From the NCBI GenBank assembly GCA_036503065.1, contig DASXXM010000032.1:1-23400 (forward strand): a stretch of DNA of 23,400 bases, in the 5' to 3' direction. Source of the stretch: DATEPR01 sp036503065. Its GTDB lineage: Bacteria; Actinomycetota; Actinomycetes; Mycobacteriales; Pseudonocardiaceae. The first letter of the stretch is position 1. Each line of letters begins with the position of its first letter. Below, piece after piece: positions 1-7,239 of this stretch. Position numbers and translations under genes: made by a program. Below the pieces are notes generated by a model. It was not told where the DNA came from. It ran no database searches and saw only the letters and a program-made list of their open reading frames with translations.

Positions 1-279
1 GATCCGCTCCGGCGGGGCGATCTCGGTCCAGGAGATCCACTCCTGGTAGTCCGTCCCGTCCGGTCCGTGCATCACGAAGTCCCACTCCCCGCCGACGCGG
101 AACTCGAACGCCCGCGTGGTGGTGGTGAACCCCTCCGGCCCCCACCACCGCGACAGGTGCCGCACCCCGGTGAACGCCTCGAACACCAGCTCCCGCGGGG
201 CGTCGATGACCCGGGAGATCACGATCTCGCGGTCGGCCGTCGCGGACCGCGCCGGCGCTCCTCGTCCCGTCGCGCTCAT
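1..279 (-). CDS. SRPBCC/AHSA1-domain protein (C-terminus beyond the window)
   Basis: The first 93 codons of an activator-of-Hsp90-ATPase-1-like (AHSA1, START/SRPBCC fold) protein are present; the 3' end lies outside the window. Seen: the family opening 'REIVISRVIDAPRELVFEAF' at residues 18-37, the 'WWGPEGFTTT' strand near residues 48-57, and 'FRVGGEWDFVMHGPDG' after it, the usual order of this family. The ATG lies 3 nt after the stop of the ArsR gene, so the two are almost certainly cotranscribed. ArsR plus AHSA1/SRPBCC is a very common actinobacterial pair; the SRPBCC partner is presumed to bind a small hydrophobic ligand. The ligand cannot be read from the sequence. Confidence 0.9.
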   Translation of the reverse strand, partial: MSATGRGAPARSATADREIVISRVIDAPRELVFEAFTGVRHLSRWWGPEGFTTTTRAFEFRVGGEWDFVMHGPDGTDYQEWISWTEIAPPERI

Positions 280-282
280 CAG

Positions 283-624
283 CTACTCCCCCTGCCTTGC
301 CTGCTTGAGGTCCTGCACATATGCGTCCAGCCGGTCGAAGCTCTCGTTCCAGAACCGCTCGAACCCGCCGGTCCACTCGTGGACCGGTCGCAGCCCGCGG
401 GCGTCAAGGCCGTACAGGCGCTGCTTGCCCGCCTTGCGGTCCCGCACCAGCCCGACCTCCCGCAGCACCCGCAGGTGTTTGGACGCCCCCGGCTGGGTCA
501 TCCCCAGCTCCAGGGCCAACTCGGTCACCGGTCGGTCACCCGCCCGCAGCAGCACCAGGATCTCCCGGCGCCGCGGCTCGGCGATCGCGTTGAAGACGTC
601 CGACGTCGTCGTTGCTCGTGCCAT
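283..624 (-). CDS. ArsR/SmtB-family transcriptional repressor
   Basis: A 113-residue winged-helix repressor. Seen: 'FNAIAEPRRREILVLLRAG' at residues 11-29, then the recognition-helix region 'LELGMTQPGASKHLRVLREV' and the wing 'DRKAGKQRLYGLD', as in ArsR members paired with SRPBCC proteins. No CxC metal-binding pair is visible, so metal sensing is unlikely. The ATG at 624 was chosen because the protein then begins just before the conserved first helix, and because a good -10 hexamer (TATGAT on the minus strand, 632-637) lies 7 nt upstream, consistent with a leaderless transcript. An in-frame ATG at 636 is the alternative. The near-inverted repeat around 631-650 could be its own operator (inference). 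Confidence 0.93.
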   Translation of the reverse strand: MARATTTSDVFNAIAEPRRREILVLLRAGDRPVTELALELGMTQPGASKHLRVLREVGLVRDRKAGKQRLYGLDARGLRPVHEWTGGFERFWNESFDRLDAYVQDLKQARQGE

Positions 625-631
625 GGGCGCG

Positions 632-650
632 ATCATATACCCATATCGGC
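632..650 (-). promoter_or_regulatory. Candidate -10 box and operator of the arsR-SRPBCC operon
   Basis: On the minus strand TATGAT (632-637) sits 7 nt before the ATG at 624. It lies inside an AT-rich imperfect inverted repeat (CGATAT-GGGT-ATATGATCG). This fits a leaderless, self-repressed promoter. No convincing -35 hexamer is visible. Confidence 0.45.
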
Positions 651-849
651 ATGCGTTGGAAACTGAACGGCGCGTTCCTCCCGGGCTTCGCTGCGGGGCA
701 GGGCGGTGACCGGCGAACCGCTGCGTGCCCGGCCGGCGTGCGTGCAACACGACACTCCGTCTGATCATCCGTGTCGCGACGGGTCTGCCGGGCCGGCCTG
801 GCGCTCGCCAACAGCTGATTGTCCTTGTCCGGCCCATGCGGAACGATCC

Positions 850-2073
850 ATGCCCATGACCGTCGTGACGGAGCTGGAGCTGCCCGAGTTCGACTACCTG
901 GCCGGCGATCTCACCGGCGAGGTCTATCACCGGCGACTGGCCGACGTGCGGGCCGAGGGTTGGCTGGCTCGCTCGCCGTTGGCGGTCGTGGTGCTGGACC
1001 GGGAAGCGGGCGAGTTCTTTCTCCGATCCCGGCAGACGACATTTCCCGGTCGCCAACTGGCCCAGTTCTTCGGCATCACCGACGGCCGGCTGTGGGATCA
1101 CATCGACGCGAACATCCTCAACCTCAGCGGCGCGCCACACCGGCGCCTGCGCGGCCTCGTCGGACCGGCATTCACGCCGCGCGCGGCGGACCGCTGGCGC
1201 CCGACAATGCGCGACATACTGCACCGAATTGGCGCCGATATCGACTCGGCGACGTCGTGCGAATTCGTGGCAACGGTAGCGAAACCATACGCGTCACTGA
1301 TGATCGCAGCGGTCCTGGGCGCACCGGAATCGGACGCGCCGCGCCTGCATGAATGGTCGAACTGGGTGCAGAAGCAATTCGACATCCAAGCACTGGCCGG
1401 CGAGCGGCCAATGATCGAGAAGGCGTTGGACGAGGTCTACGACTACGTCGAGGCACTGCTCCGCGACCGCAGGGCGGACCCGGCCGGCGACCTGGTCAGC
1501 AACCTACTGGCCGCCGAGGACGCGAGCGAACGACTGTCCCACGACGAATGCGTGAACCTGGTGCTGAACGTGCTGGCCGGCGGCGTCGACACCACACAGA
1601 GCCAGTTGGCCCACGGGATCCGACTGTTCGCCGACCACCCCGAACAATGGGCACTGCTGGCCGCGAACCCGGAACTGGCACCAAAAGCAGTCGAGGAAAT
1701 AGTACGAATGGAGCCGATCACACCATTCACCGCACGAATCTGCACGGCAGACCTGGACTATCGGGGAGTGACCTTCCCGGCCAACACGATCGTGGCAATC
1801 TGTGCCGAACGTGCCAACAGAGAGCCGCCGGCCGGCGAGACCTTCGACATCACCCCCGACCGGGACGGCCGCCTACTGACCTTCGGCGCAGGCGCACACT
1901 ACTGCCTCGGCGCGAATCTGGCCCGAGCCGAACTGGAAGAAGCACTGAGGTTCCTGGCCGAGCGCCTACCCGAGTTGACCCTCGACGGCCCAGCAAAGGC
2001 AACCGGTGTCGAAGGAATCTACGGCATGCGGACCCTGCCCATCCGATGGACACCAACCAGCGACGACCGCTAG
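850..2073 (+). CDS. Cytochrome P450
   Basis: A class I-type bacterial P450 of 407 residues, typical for a soluble actinomycete CYP; it would act as a cytosolic monooxygenase. Seen: the I-helix oxygen-binding motif AGGVDTT (residues 243-249), the K-helix ExxR within EEIVRMEP, and the heme loop FGAGAHYCLG with the proximal cysteine at residue 352. ATG 850 and ATG 856 are both possible starts; neither has a strong Shine-Dalgarno sequence. No ferredoxin or reductase gene is adjacent, so electrons must come from elsewhere. Its neighbours give no pathway and the substrate is unknown. The 3' two thirds use A-ending codons more than the surrounding genes do. Confidence 0.95.
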   Translation: MPMTVVTELELPEFDYLAGDLTGEVYHRRLADVRAEGWLARSPLAVVVLDREAGEFFLRSRQTTFPGRQLAQFFGITDGRLWDHIDANILNLSGAPHRRLRGLVGPAFTPRAADRWRPTMRDILHRIGADIDSATSCEFVATVAKPYASLMIAAVLGAPESDAPRLHEWSNWVQKQFDIQALAGERPMIEKALDEVYDYVEALLRDRRADPAGDLVSNLLAAEDASERLSHDECVNLVLNVLAGGVDTTQSQLAHGIRLFADHPEQWALLAANPELAPKAVEEIVRMEPITPFTARICTADLDYRGVTFPANTIVAICAERANREPPAGETFDITPDRDGRLLTFGAGAHYCLGANLARAELEEALRFLAERLPELTLDGPAKATGVEGIYGMRTLPIRWTPTSDDR

Positions 2074-2104
2074 CCAAGAGCGCGCCAACCTCGTCATCGT
2101 CGAG

Positions 2105-2124
2105 GTGCCAACGGCCGTTGGCAC
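2105..2124. repeat. Perfect 20-bp palindrome with GCCAAC-GGCC-GTTGGC core
   Basis: Every base from 2105 to 2124 matches its reverse complement (GTGCCAAC-GGCC-GTTGGCAC). It lies between the P450 and the DUF1684 gene, about 100 bp before the latter's start. The same core recurs at 2673-2688 and 6815-6830. It could be an operator, a weak terminator hairpin, or a member of an interspersed palindrome family. Confidence 0.85.
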
Positions 2125-2220
2125 GGTACCGGGGGTGGCAACGGACTACATCGTGAGATGACTGCGCCGTTCGGGCTTGGCGAGGCACGATGGAAGAAAC
2201 AGTGGCGGAGAGGACGGACG

Positions 2221-3048
2221 ATGAGCATCAGCGTCGTGGGCACCGATCAGGATTTCGCCCAGCAGTGGCAGGCGTGGCACGACAACCGGGAGCGCGACCT
2301 GGCCGAACCATACGGTTGGCTGGCCCTGGTCTCACTCGACTGGCTCTCGGACACGCCACGCCGGTACTCGGACCTGCCCGGACTGTGGTGGCAGGACGAC
2401 GAAGCCGCCTACCTCGACCCGCAGGGCGTCGATCTGGCCCACGACGGCGAACCGGTCACCGGCGTCCAGCGATTCGAACTGATCAACAGCGGCCCCGGCA
2501 CCCGGGTGCGGGCCGGTGCGGTGGAGATCGAGATCGCGCGGCGGTCCGGCTACCTGATCCGCGTCCACGATCCGAAAGCTCCCGTCCTACAGGCGTTTCG
2601 CGGTGTGCCGAGCTACCAGCCGGATCCGGCCTGGGTGTTGCGGGGACGGTTCGAGGCCTTCGCGGAGCCGCGGCCAACAACTGTTGGCGCGGTCGTCGAG
2701 GGCCTCAGCCACGTCTACGTCGCGCCCGGTCTCGTGCATTTCGAGCACGAGGGCGCGACACACACGTTGACCGCGTTCAACGGCAGGACGGACGGCAGCC
2801 TGAGCATCCTGTTCACGGATGCCACCAGCGGTGTCACGACGTACCCGGCGAACCGGTCGCTGGCCGTCGCGCGCCCGGCTGAGGACGGCACGGTCGTACT
2901 CGACTTCAACCGGGCCGTGAACCTGCCGTGCGCGTTCACGGACTACGCCACCTGTCCCCTGCCGCCGGCCGGAAATCATCTCCCGTTCCCGGTGACCGTG
3001 GGCGAGCAGAACCCCTACGAACGGTCAGAGGGCTCGACGACGACGTGA
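2221..3048 (+). CDS. DUF1684-domain protein
   Basis: A 275-residue protein of the DUF1684 (PF07920) family, recognised by the hallmark C-terminus 'DFNRAVNLPCAFTDYATCPL', followed by PPAGNHLPFPVTVGE, and by the N-terminal 'REPYGWLAL'-type segment (here AEPYGWLALVSLDWL). The family has no established biochemical role and this member shows no signal peptide. ATG 2221 was chosen because GAGAGG lies just upstream and an earlier in-frame ATG (2158) adds only unconserved sequence. The last 24 nt overlap the convergent CoA-binding gene. Confidence 0.9.
   Translation: MSISVVGTDQDFAQQWQAWHDNRERDLAEPYGWLALVSLDWLSDTPRRYSDLPGLWWQDDEAAYLDPQGVDLAHDGEPVTGVQRFELINSGPGTRVRAGAVEIEIARRSGYLIRVHDPKAPVLQAFRGVPSYQPDPAWVLRGRFEAFAEPRPTTVGAVVEGLSHVYVAPGLVHFEHEGATHTLTAFNGRTDGSLSILFTDATSGVTTYPANRSLAVARPAEDGTVVLDFNRAVNLPCAFTDYATCPLPPAGNHLPFPVTVGEQNPYERSEGSTTT
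2673..2688. repeat. GCCAAC-AACT-GTTGGC inverted repeat inside DUF1684 gene
   Basis: Seven-base arms (GCCAACA / TGTTGGC) around a 2-nt centre, within the coding sequence. It shares the 12 fixed bases of the palindromes at 2105-2124 and 6809-6836. Confidence 0.8.
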
Positions 3049-3504
3049 CGACACCACGCCCGTGTTGAACCCGGCCAGGTGCAGGCCACCGGCAAACCGG
3101 GCGTGCTCGATCTTGACGCAGCGGTCCATCACCACGTTCAAGCCCTGCTCAGCGGTGTGCTGTGCGGCTGATTCATGTCGGATGCCCAGTTGCAGCCACA
3201 TCGTGCGGGCGCCTGCCTTGACGATCTCCTCGGCCACGTCCGGGATGTCGGCCGGTCGGCGGAACACCGACACCAGGTCCGGCTGGTGCGGCAGGTCCGC
3301 CAGCGACGGGTACACCGGCCGGCCCAGCAGCGTGGCAAGGCGAGGGTTCACGAAGGTCACGTCGTAATCGGTGGCCGACAACAGGTACGTGGCGACGAAG
3401 AAGCTGGGTCGCGCCGGGTTGTCCGACGCGCCGACCAACGTGACGGCCTTGGTGTCCCGCAAGATCCGCTGCCGATCCAGCGCGGACGGGTTCGTCCAGT
3501 TCAT
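3025..3504 (-). CDS. CoA-binding (YccU-like) Rossmann protein
   Basis: A 159-residue single-domain protein of the CoA_binding_2 family, related to the N-terminal CoA-binding domain of succinyl-CoA ligase. Seen: the nucleotide loop 'VTLVGASDNPARPS' near residues 21-34, 'YDVTFVNPRLATLLGRPVYPSLADLP', and 'ARTMWLQLGIRHESAA' with 'VVMDRCVKIEH', all in family order. The ATG overlaps the stop of the sulfhydrylase gene in ATGA (3501-3504), so translation is probably coupled. A role supporting acyl-homoserine metabolism is suggested only by this coupling; the family's function is not firmly established. The 3' end overlaps the convergent DUF1684 gene by 24 nt. Confidence 0.9.
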   Translation of the reverse strand: MNWTNPSALDRQRILRDTKAVTLVGASDNPARPSFFVATYLLSATDYDVTFVNPRLATLLGRPVYPSLADLPHQPDLVSVFRRPADIPDVAEEIVKAGARTMWLQLGIRHESAAQHTAEQGLNVVMDRCVKIEHARFAGGLHLAGFNTGVVSSRRRRAL

Positions 3505-4793
3505 GCCTGCTTCACCGCTTCCGCCAGTGCCTGGTCCAAATCCCACAGGATGTCGTCGACGTCCTCCAGTCCGACCGACAGCCGGATCAGGTCCGGCGTG
3601 ACACCGCCCGACACGAGCTGCTCGTCGGTCAACTGCCGGTGCGTCGTGGATGCGGGATGGATCACCAGGGTACGGACATCGCCGACGTTGGCCAGATGGC
3701 TGCACAGCGCAACGGACTCGACGAACCGCTCCCCCGCGGCCCGGCCGCCGCGCACGCCGAACGAGAACACCGCGCCGGGGCCCTGCGGCAGGTAGTGGCG
3801 GGCCCGCTCGTGGTGCGGGTGGTCGGCCAGTCCGGCGTAGCCGACCCAGGACACCCGTGGGTCGGCGGCCAGCCAGGTCGCGACCTGGTTGGCGTTACTG
3901 ACGTGGGCGTCCATCCGCTGCGGCAGTGTCTCGACACCCTGCAGGAGCAGGAAAGCCGAGTGCGGCGCCAGGACGGCGCCGATATCGCGGAGCTGTTCGG
4001 CGCGCAACCGGGTGCAGAAGGCGTACTCGCCGAAGTTCTCCCAGTACTTGAGACCGCCGTAGCTGGGCACGGCCTCGGTCATGCGCGGGAACTTGCCGTT
4101 GCCCCAGTCGAAGCGGCCGGATTCGACCACGACGCCGCCGAGTGTGGTGCCGTGGCCGCCCAGGAACTTGGTCGCCGAGTGCAGCACGATGTCCGCGCCG
4201 TGTTCCAGCGGACGGCACAGGTACGGAGTGGCGAGCGTCGCGTCCACCACGAGCGGGATTCCGTTGGCCCTGGCCAGGTCGGCGAGCCCGGCCAGGTCTG
4301 CGATGGTGCCGGACGGGTTGCCGATCACTTCGGTGTAGATCAGCTTGGTGCGTGGCGTGATCGCGGCGGCGTAGGCGTCGACGCTGTCCTCGGTGACAAA
4401 CGTGGTGTCCACGCCGAAGCGCCGCAGCGTGCCGTCGAGTTGGGTGACCGTGCCGCCGTAGAGACCGGCCGCGGACACGATGTGCTCCCCCGACTCGGTC
4501 AACGCGGCGAACGTCAGGAACTCGGCGGCCAGCCCACTCGCGGTGGCAACAGCGCCGATACCGCCCTCCAGGCTGGCCATGCGTTCCTCGAACGCGGCGA
4601 CCGTCGGGTTGCCGATACGGCTGTAGACATTGCCGTACTTCTGCAGGGCGAACATGTTCGCCGCATCCGCCGTGTCCTCGAAGACGAAGCTGGTCGTCTG
4701 GTAGATGGGCACCGCACGGGCGCCCGTCTCCGGGTCGGGGGTGCCGCCGGCGTGCAGCGCCCTGGTACGAAAGCCCCACGTTCGATCCGTCAT
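3501..4793 (-). CDS. metY: O-acetylhomoserine sulfhydrylase (MetY-type, PLP-dependent)
   Basis: A 430-residue Cys/Met-metabolism PLP enzyme that would make homocysteine from O-acetylhomoserine and sulfide in the cytosol. Seen: 'GFRTRALHAGG' at the N-terminus, 'VPIYQTTSFVFEDTADAANMF' (residues 28-48) and YSRIGNPT (residues 58-65), both typical of MetY, 'VDATLATPYLCRP', and the Schiff-base lysine K209 in LHSATKFLGGHG. The C-terminal 'LVIHPASTTH...QLTDEQL' is also MetY-like. Length fits the long MetY class rather than MetB/MetC (about 390). ATG 4793 was chosen because the conserved 'GFRTRALHAG' starts six residues later and GGAG lies just upstream. No homoserine acetyltransferase gene is next to it in this window. 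A cystathionine synthase-like activity cannot be excluded. Confidence 0.92.
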   Translation of the reverse strand: MTDRTWGFRTRALHAGGTPDPETGARAVPIYQTTSFVFEDTADAANMFALQKYGNVYSRIGNPTVAAFEERMASLEGGIGAVATASGLAAEFLTFAALTESGEHIVSAAGLYGGTVTQLDGTLRRFGVDTTFVTEDSVDAYAAAITPRTKLIYTEVIGNPSGTIADLAGLADLARANGIPLVVDATLATPYLCRPLEHGADIVLHSATKFLGGHGTTLGGVVVESGRFDWGNGKFPRMTEAVPSYGGLKYWENFGEYAFCTRLRAEQLRDIGAVLAPHSAFLLLQGVETLPQRMDAHVSNANQVATWLAADPRVSWVGYAGLADHPHHERARHYLPQGPGAVFSFGVRGGRAAGERFVESVALCSHLANVGDVRTLVIHPASTTHRQLTDEQLVSGGVTPDLIRLSVGLEDVDDILWDLDQALAEAVKQA

Positions 4794-5238
4794 GCTCCAA
4801 TTCTGTCGTGGTCGGCGCCTGGTTGCGGCACAGGTCCGGCACCGGGCGGTGCGCATCGACCGAACGGCGTAGTCCGCGTAGCGCTCGGGGTCTCCGGCCC
4901 GTCAGGTCGACCTCGCCGCGGGTTGGCATATATGATCAAGTGGTCCGTCGAACTCCCTGGTCCCAGCAGGCGCGACCACCAAATCACTCGACCAGGTGAT
5001 CATCATCGAATCCGGGATCAAATCACCCGGTCTCATTCGTTAAGCGAAATGAACGCAGCCCCCGCTCGCGACCACGACCAGCGCTGACGCGACGACCACG
5101 CCGGCCGACGACGGCGCCGCGGATGGCTTCGACGACATCGACGAGTGACAAGGAGGTAGCCCGCCCACGAAAGACACGGTCAACGAGTCCCGGTCCGCCG
5201 ACGTCGACCGCGATCAGGGCTCGATACGTCGGCCGGGA
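4794..5238. other. 445-bp gene-free region upstream of metY
   Basis: No convincing gene is seen. It holds: the metY leader and probable promoter on the minus strand (AT-rich CATATATG at 4927-4934); two CAAATCAC direct repeats (4980-4987 and 5019-5026); a short TTCG-N5-CGAA dyad at 5036-5048; a plus-strand short frame ending GFDDIDE-stop near 5148; and a strong Shine-Dalgarno AAGGAGGT at 5150-5157 that leads to ACG rather than ATG. I looked for a SAM riboswitch in the metY leader and found no convincing core. Confidence 0.6.
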
Positions 5239-5246
5239 TCAGGGCT
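5212..5246. repeat. Two copies of GATCAGGGCT, 25-bp period
   Basis: Exact 10-base direct repeats at 5212-5221 and 5237-5246. The second spans the stop codon of the methyltransferase gene. They may be a small local duplication; no function is evident. Confidence 0.6.
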
Positions 5247-6087
5247 TGTTGGCGACTCCCGCAAGGATGAACGCGCGGGCCAGGTCGCCTTCGTAGTTCG
5301 GTGCGGACACGTCCGGCCACTGCGGGGTCCACACCAGACCGGGGTCGATCAACGGCCAGTCGCCGAACAGCGCGGCGACCTGCGCGCGGCTGCGGAACAC
5401 GCCGGGGTTGGTGGCCTGTTCCTCGTAGTCGGCGCGCACCCGCTCGGCTGCCTGGCGCGCCTTCTCCGGCAGCGCCTCGCCGGTGGCGTGGGAGAGCACC
5501 AGGAACGATCCGGGCACAAGCCGCTCCTGCAGCCAACGGACGGCGCGGATCGGGTCGCGATCGTCCGGGACGAAGTGCAGCATCGCGACGAGCAGCAGCC
5601 CGACCGGTTCGCCCGCGTCGATCAGGCCGGTGTCCGACACCTGTTGCCAGAGCTGCGTCGTGTCCAGCAGGTCGGCCCACAGCGCGGCGTGCCGGGCGGG
5701 GTCGCCTTCCTTGCGCAGCAACAACTGTGAGTGGGAGTGCGCGATCGGGTCGTGGTCGACGTACACGACGCGGGTCTCGCCGGGGGCGGCCGCGTCGGCG
5801 ACCTGGTGCACGTTGCCGGACGTGGGCAGGCCGGACCCGATGTCCAGGAACTGCCGGACGCCGGCCGCGACCAGGTGTCGGACGGCCCGTTGCAGGAACC
5901 AGCGGTTTTCCCGGGCGATCAGCGGCATGTCCGGGTAGCGCGCGATCTGCGCCTGCCCGAACTCCCGGTCGGCGGCGAAGTTGCAGGCGCCGCCCAGGTA
6001 GTAGTCGTACACCCGGGCCTCGGACGGCCGGGTGAGGCTGTTGCGCAGCGACTCGCCGAAGGCCGCGTTGTCGCTGTCGGCTATCAC
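5239..6087 (-). CDS. SAM-dependent methyltransferase, PF04672 (DUF574) family
   Basis: A 282-residue member of the actinobacterial S-adenosyl methyltransferase family PF04672. Seen: 'RPSEARVYDYYLGGACNF', the family N-terminal signature; 'FLDIGSGLPTSGNVH', the SAM-binding loop; 'VVYVDHDPIAHSHSQLLL', the acidic end of strand 2; 'LLVAMLHFVPDDRDP' and 'LVLSHATGE'. Start GTG 6087 was chosen because an AGGGG-type Shine-Dalgarno lies upstream and the family signature follows soon after; a TTG at 6150 would add 21 unconserved residues. These genes are highly multiplied in actinomycetes and most have unknown substrates. No neighbour suggests one. Confidence 0.9.
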   Translation of the reverse strand: MIADSDNAAFGESLRNSLTRPSEARVYDYYLGGACNFAADREFGQAQIARYPDMPLIARENRWFLQRAVRHLVAAGVRQFLDIGSGLPTSGNVHQVADAAAPGETRVVYVDHDPIAHSHSQLLLRKEGDPARHAALWADLLDTTQLWQQVSDTGLIDAGEPVGLLLVAMLHFVPDDRDPIRAVRWLQERLVPGSFLVLSHATGEALPEKARQAAERVRADYEEQATNPGVFRSRAQVAALFGDWPLIDPGLVWTPQWPDVSAPNYEGDLARAFILAGVANKP

Positions 6088-6176
6088 GGCGCCACCCCTG
6101 TCGTCCGGTCCCGGCGCGATCTTTCTACTCGTTCGCCGGTCCCGGAACAAGTGTGCGCAACCGCCAGGTCACCGCA

Positions 6177-6203
6177 ACCGGGTGGGCCGTGGGCCTACCC
6201 GGT
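6177..6203 (-). terminator. Hairpin at the end of the subtilase-sigma operon
   Basis: ACCGGGTGGG pairs with CCTACCCGGT (ten pairs including one G-T) around a 7-nt loop. The hairpin touches the stop codon of the 151-residue gene and precedes the next gene on the same strand. No T-run follows, so it may be a weak or factor-assisted terminator. Confidence 0.45.
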
Positions 6204-6658
6204 CAGAGGGTGGTCCACTCGGTGTGGATCGACTCACCGTCGGCCGTGCGCAGGTGCAACCGGACCGGACCGGTCGGCGCAGGCCGAAGGGCGAACCACC
6301 CGACGTCGTCAACACCCGTTGTCGCGATCGGGCCGGTAGGCCCGACCAGTTCGATCTCACCGGACCGGGGCGGCACCACCTGACCGACCAAGGCGTCCGC
6401 CGTGATCTCGAGTTCGATCGCCACCGCACCGGCAACGAACGTCAGCGACCGAAGCGCCGCCGACTCGGCCCTGGTGCCGGCCAGTGCGGCACCGGCGGAA
6501 TCATGGGTGAGCGCGGCGATCTCGGCGGACACGCCACGGAAGGCGAACGCCGACTTCCCGACTTCCACGAACCGGGCCGGCACCTGTGCCGCACCACGCA
6601 TCGCGGCGCCGAGTTCGGCGAGCAGACGGTCGTCATCGAACGGGTCCATCGGGTTCAC
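6203..6658 (-). CDS. Unknown small protein coupled to the sigma factor
   Basis: A 151-residue acidic, soluble protein with no signal peptide or membrane segment. I do not recognise a named domain. Residues 5-60 look helical and carry 'LLAELGAAMRGAAQVPARFVEVG' and 'AFAFRGVSAEIAALTHDSA'; the rest looks like beta strands rich in V, E and G (FVAGAVAIELEITADALVGQVV; 'RLHLRTADGESIHTEW'). GTG 6658 overlaps the sigma stop codon as GTGA and has AGAAGG upstream, which favours it over ATG 6649. Such tight coupling suggests it works with the sigma factor, for example as a regulator, ligand sensor or protease substrate. That is inference; it does not resemble known zinc or transmembrane anti-sigma factors. 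Confidence 0.82.
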   Translation of the reverse strand: MNPMDPFDDDRLLAELGAAMRGAAQVPARFVEVGKSAFAFRGVSAEIAALTHDSAGAALAGTRAESAALRSLTFVAGAVAIELEITADALVGQVVPPRSGEIELVGPTGPIATTGVDDVGWFALRPAPTGPVRLHLRTADGESIHTEWTTL

Positions 6659-7224
6659 CGCCCTTCTGTCGCGGTGTCCAGCAGCGCGGCCAGTTGCGCA
6701 CTGGCGCGGAGCTTCTCCAGGCATCGCTGCCGGTTCGGACCGATGCCGCCGACCGGCAGTCCCATGGTGGCGCTGATCGTCGCGTAGGGCGTCGGCGGGT
6801 CGCGGAACAGCAGTGCCAACAGCTGTTGGCACTGCTCGGACAGGTCGGCGAACGCCGCGCGCAGCGCCACGTGTCGTTCCTCCGCCAGCAGCCGGTGATC
6901 CGATGCGGGGCCGGTGTCGTCGCGCAGGTCGTCGTCCAGATCGGTGTACCGGCTGCGGACCCGTACCAGGTTCAGGCACTCGCGCCGGGTGGTGGTGGCC
7001 AGCCAGCCGGGCAGCACGGCCGGCTCGCGGATCGAGTCGAGCCGTTCCACCAGGCGCAGCCAGACGATCGCGCCGACATCGTCCACGTCGGCCGGGGCGA
7101 GCCGGAAGCGCTGGCACACCGACCAGACCAGCGGCGCGTAGCGCTCGACGATCTCGTCCCACGCGGCCCTGTCGCCGTCGCGGGCCCGGTCGACCAGCGC
7201 CACCACGGTCGGATCGTCACGCAC
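6655..7224 (-). CDS. ECF-type RNA polymerase sigma factor
   Basis: A 189-residue sigma-70 family protein of the short ECF type. Region 2: 'AAWDEIVERYAPLVWSVCQR' and 'VDDVGAIVWLRLVERLD', followed by 'PGWLATTTRRECLNLVR'. Region 4: 'ALRAAFADLSEQCQQLLALL', then 'PYATISATMGLPVGGIGPNR' and QRCLEKLR. Both core-binding and -35-recognition parts are therefore present. Start GTG 7224 lies 15 nt after the subtilase stop; the 3' end overlaps the next gene by GTGA. It would direct RNA polymerase to an unknown regulon. No standard anti-sigma gene is adjacent, which is unusual and draws attention to the two proteases in the same cassette. A 28-bp perfect palindrome lies in the region-4 coding sequence. Confidence 0.92.
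   Translation of the reverse strand: MRDDPTVVALVDRARDGDRAAWDEIVERYAPLVWSVCQRFRLAPADVDDVGAIVWLRLVERLDSIREPAVLPGWLATTTRRECLNLVRVRSRYTDLDDDLRDDTGPASDHRLLAEERHVALRAAFADLSEQCQQLLALLFRDPPTPYATISATMGLPVGGIGPNRQRCLEKLRASAQLAALLDTATEGR
6809..6836. repeat. Perfect 28-bp palindrome inside the sigma-factor gene
   Basis: Bases 6809-6836 equal their own reverse complement; the core 6813-6832 reads GTGCCAACAGCTGTTGGCAC. It is the longest copy of the GCCAAC-N4-GTTGGC family in this window and lies in codons for sigma region 4 (EQCQQLLALL). Such a perfect dyad in a coding sequence is unexpected. Confidence 0.9.
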
Positions 7225-7239
7225 GCGCCCATCATCGCG

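Noticed and set aside
4794..4930. Possible SAM riboswitch in the metY leader (GCCGCAACCAGGCGCC)
   Set aside because: Actinobacterial metY genes often have one, but the expected conserved core and paired segments of SAM-I or SAM-IV are not present.
3639..5087. Long plus-strand open frame opposite metY
   Set aside because: High-GC shadow of the minus-strand gene; no recognisable domain, and the metY protein matches its family along its full length.
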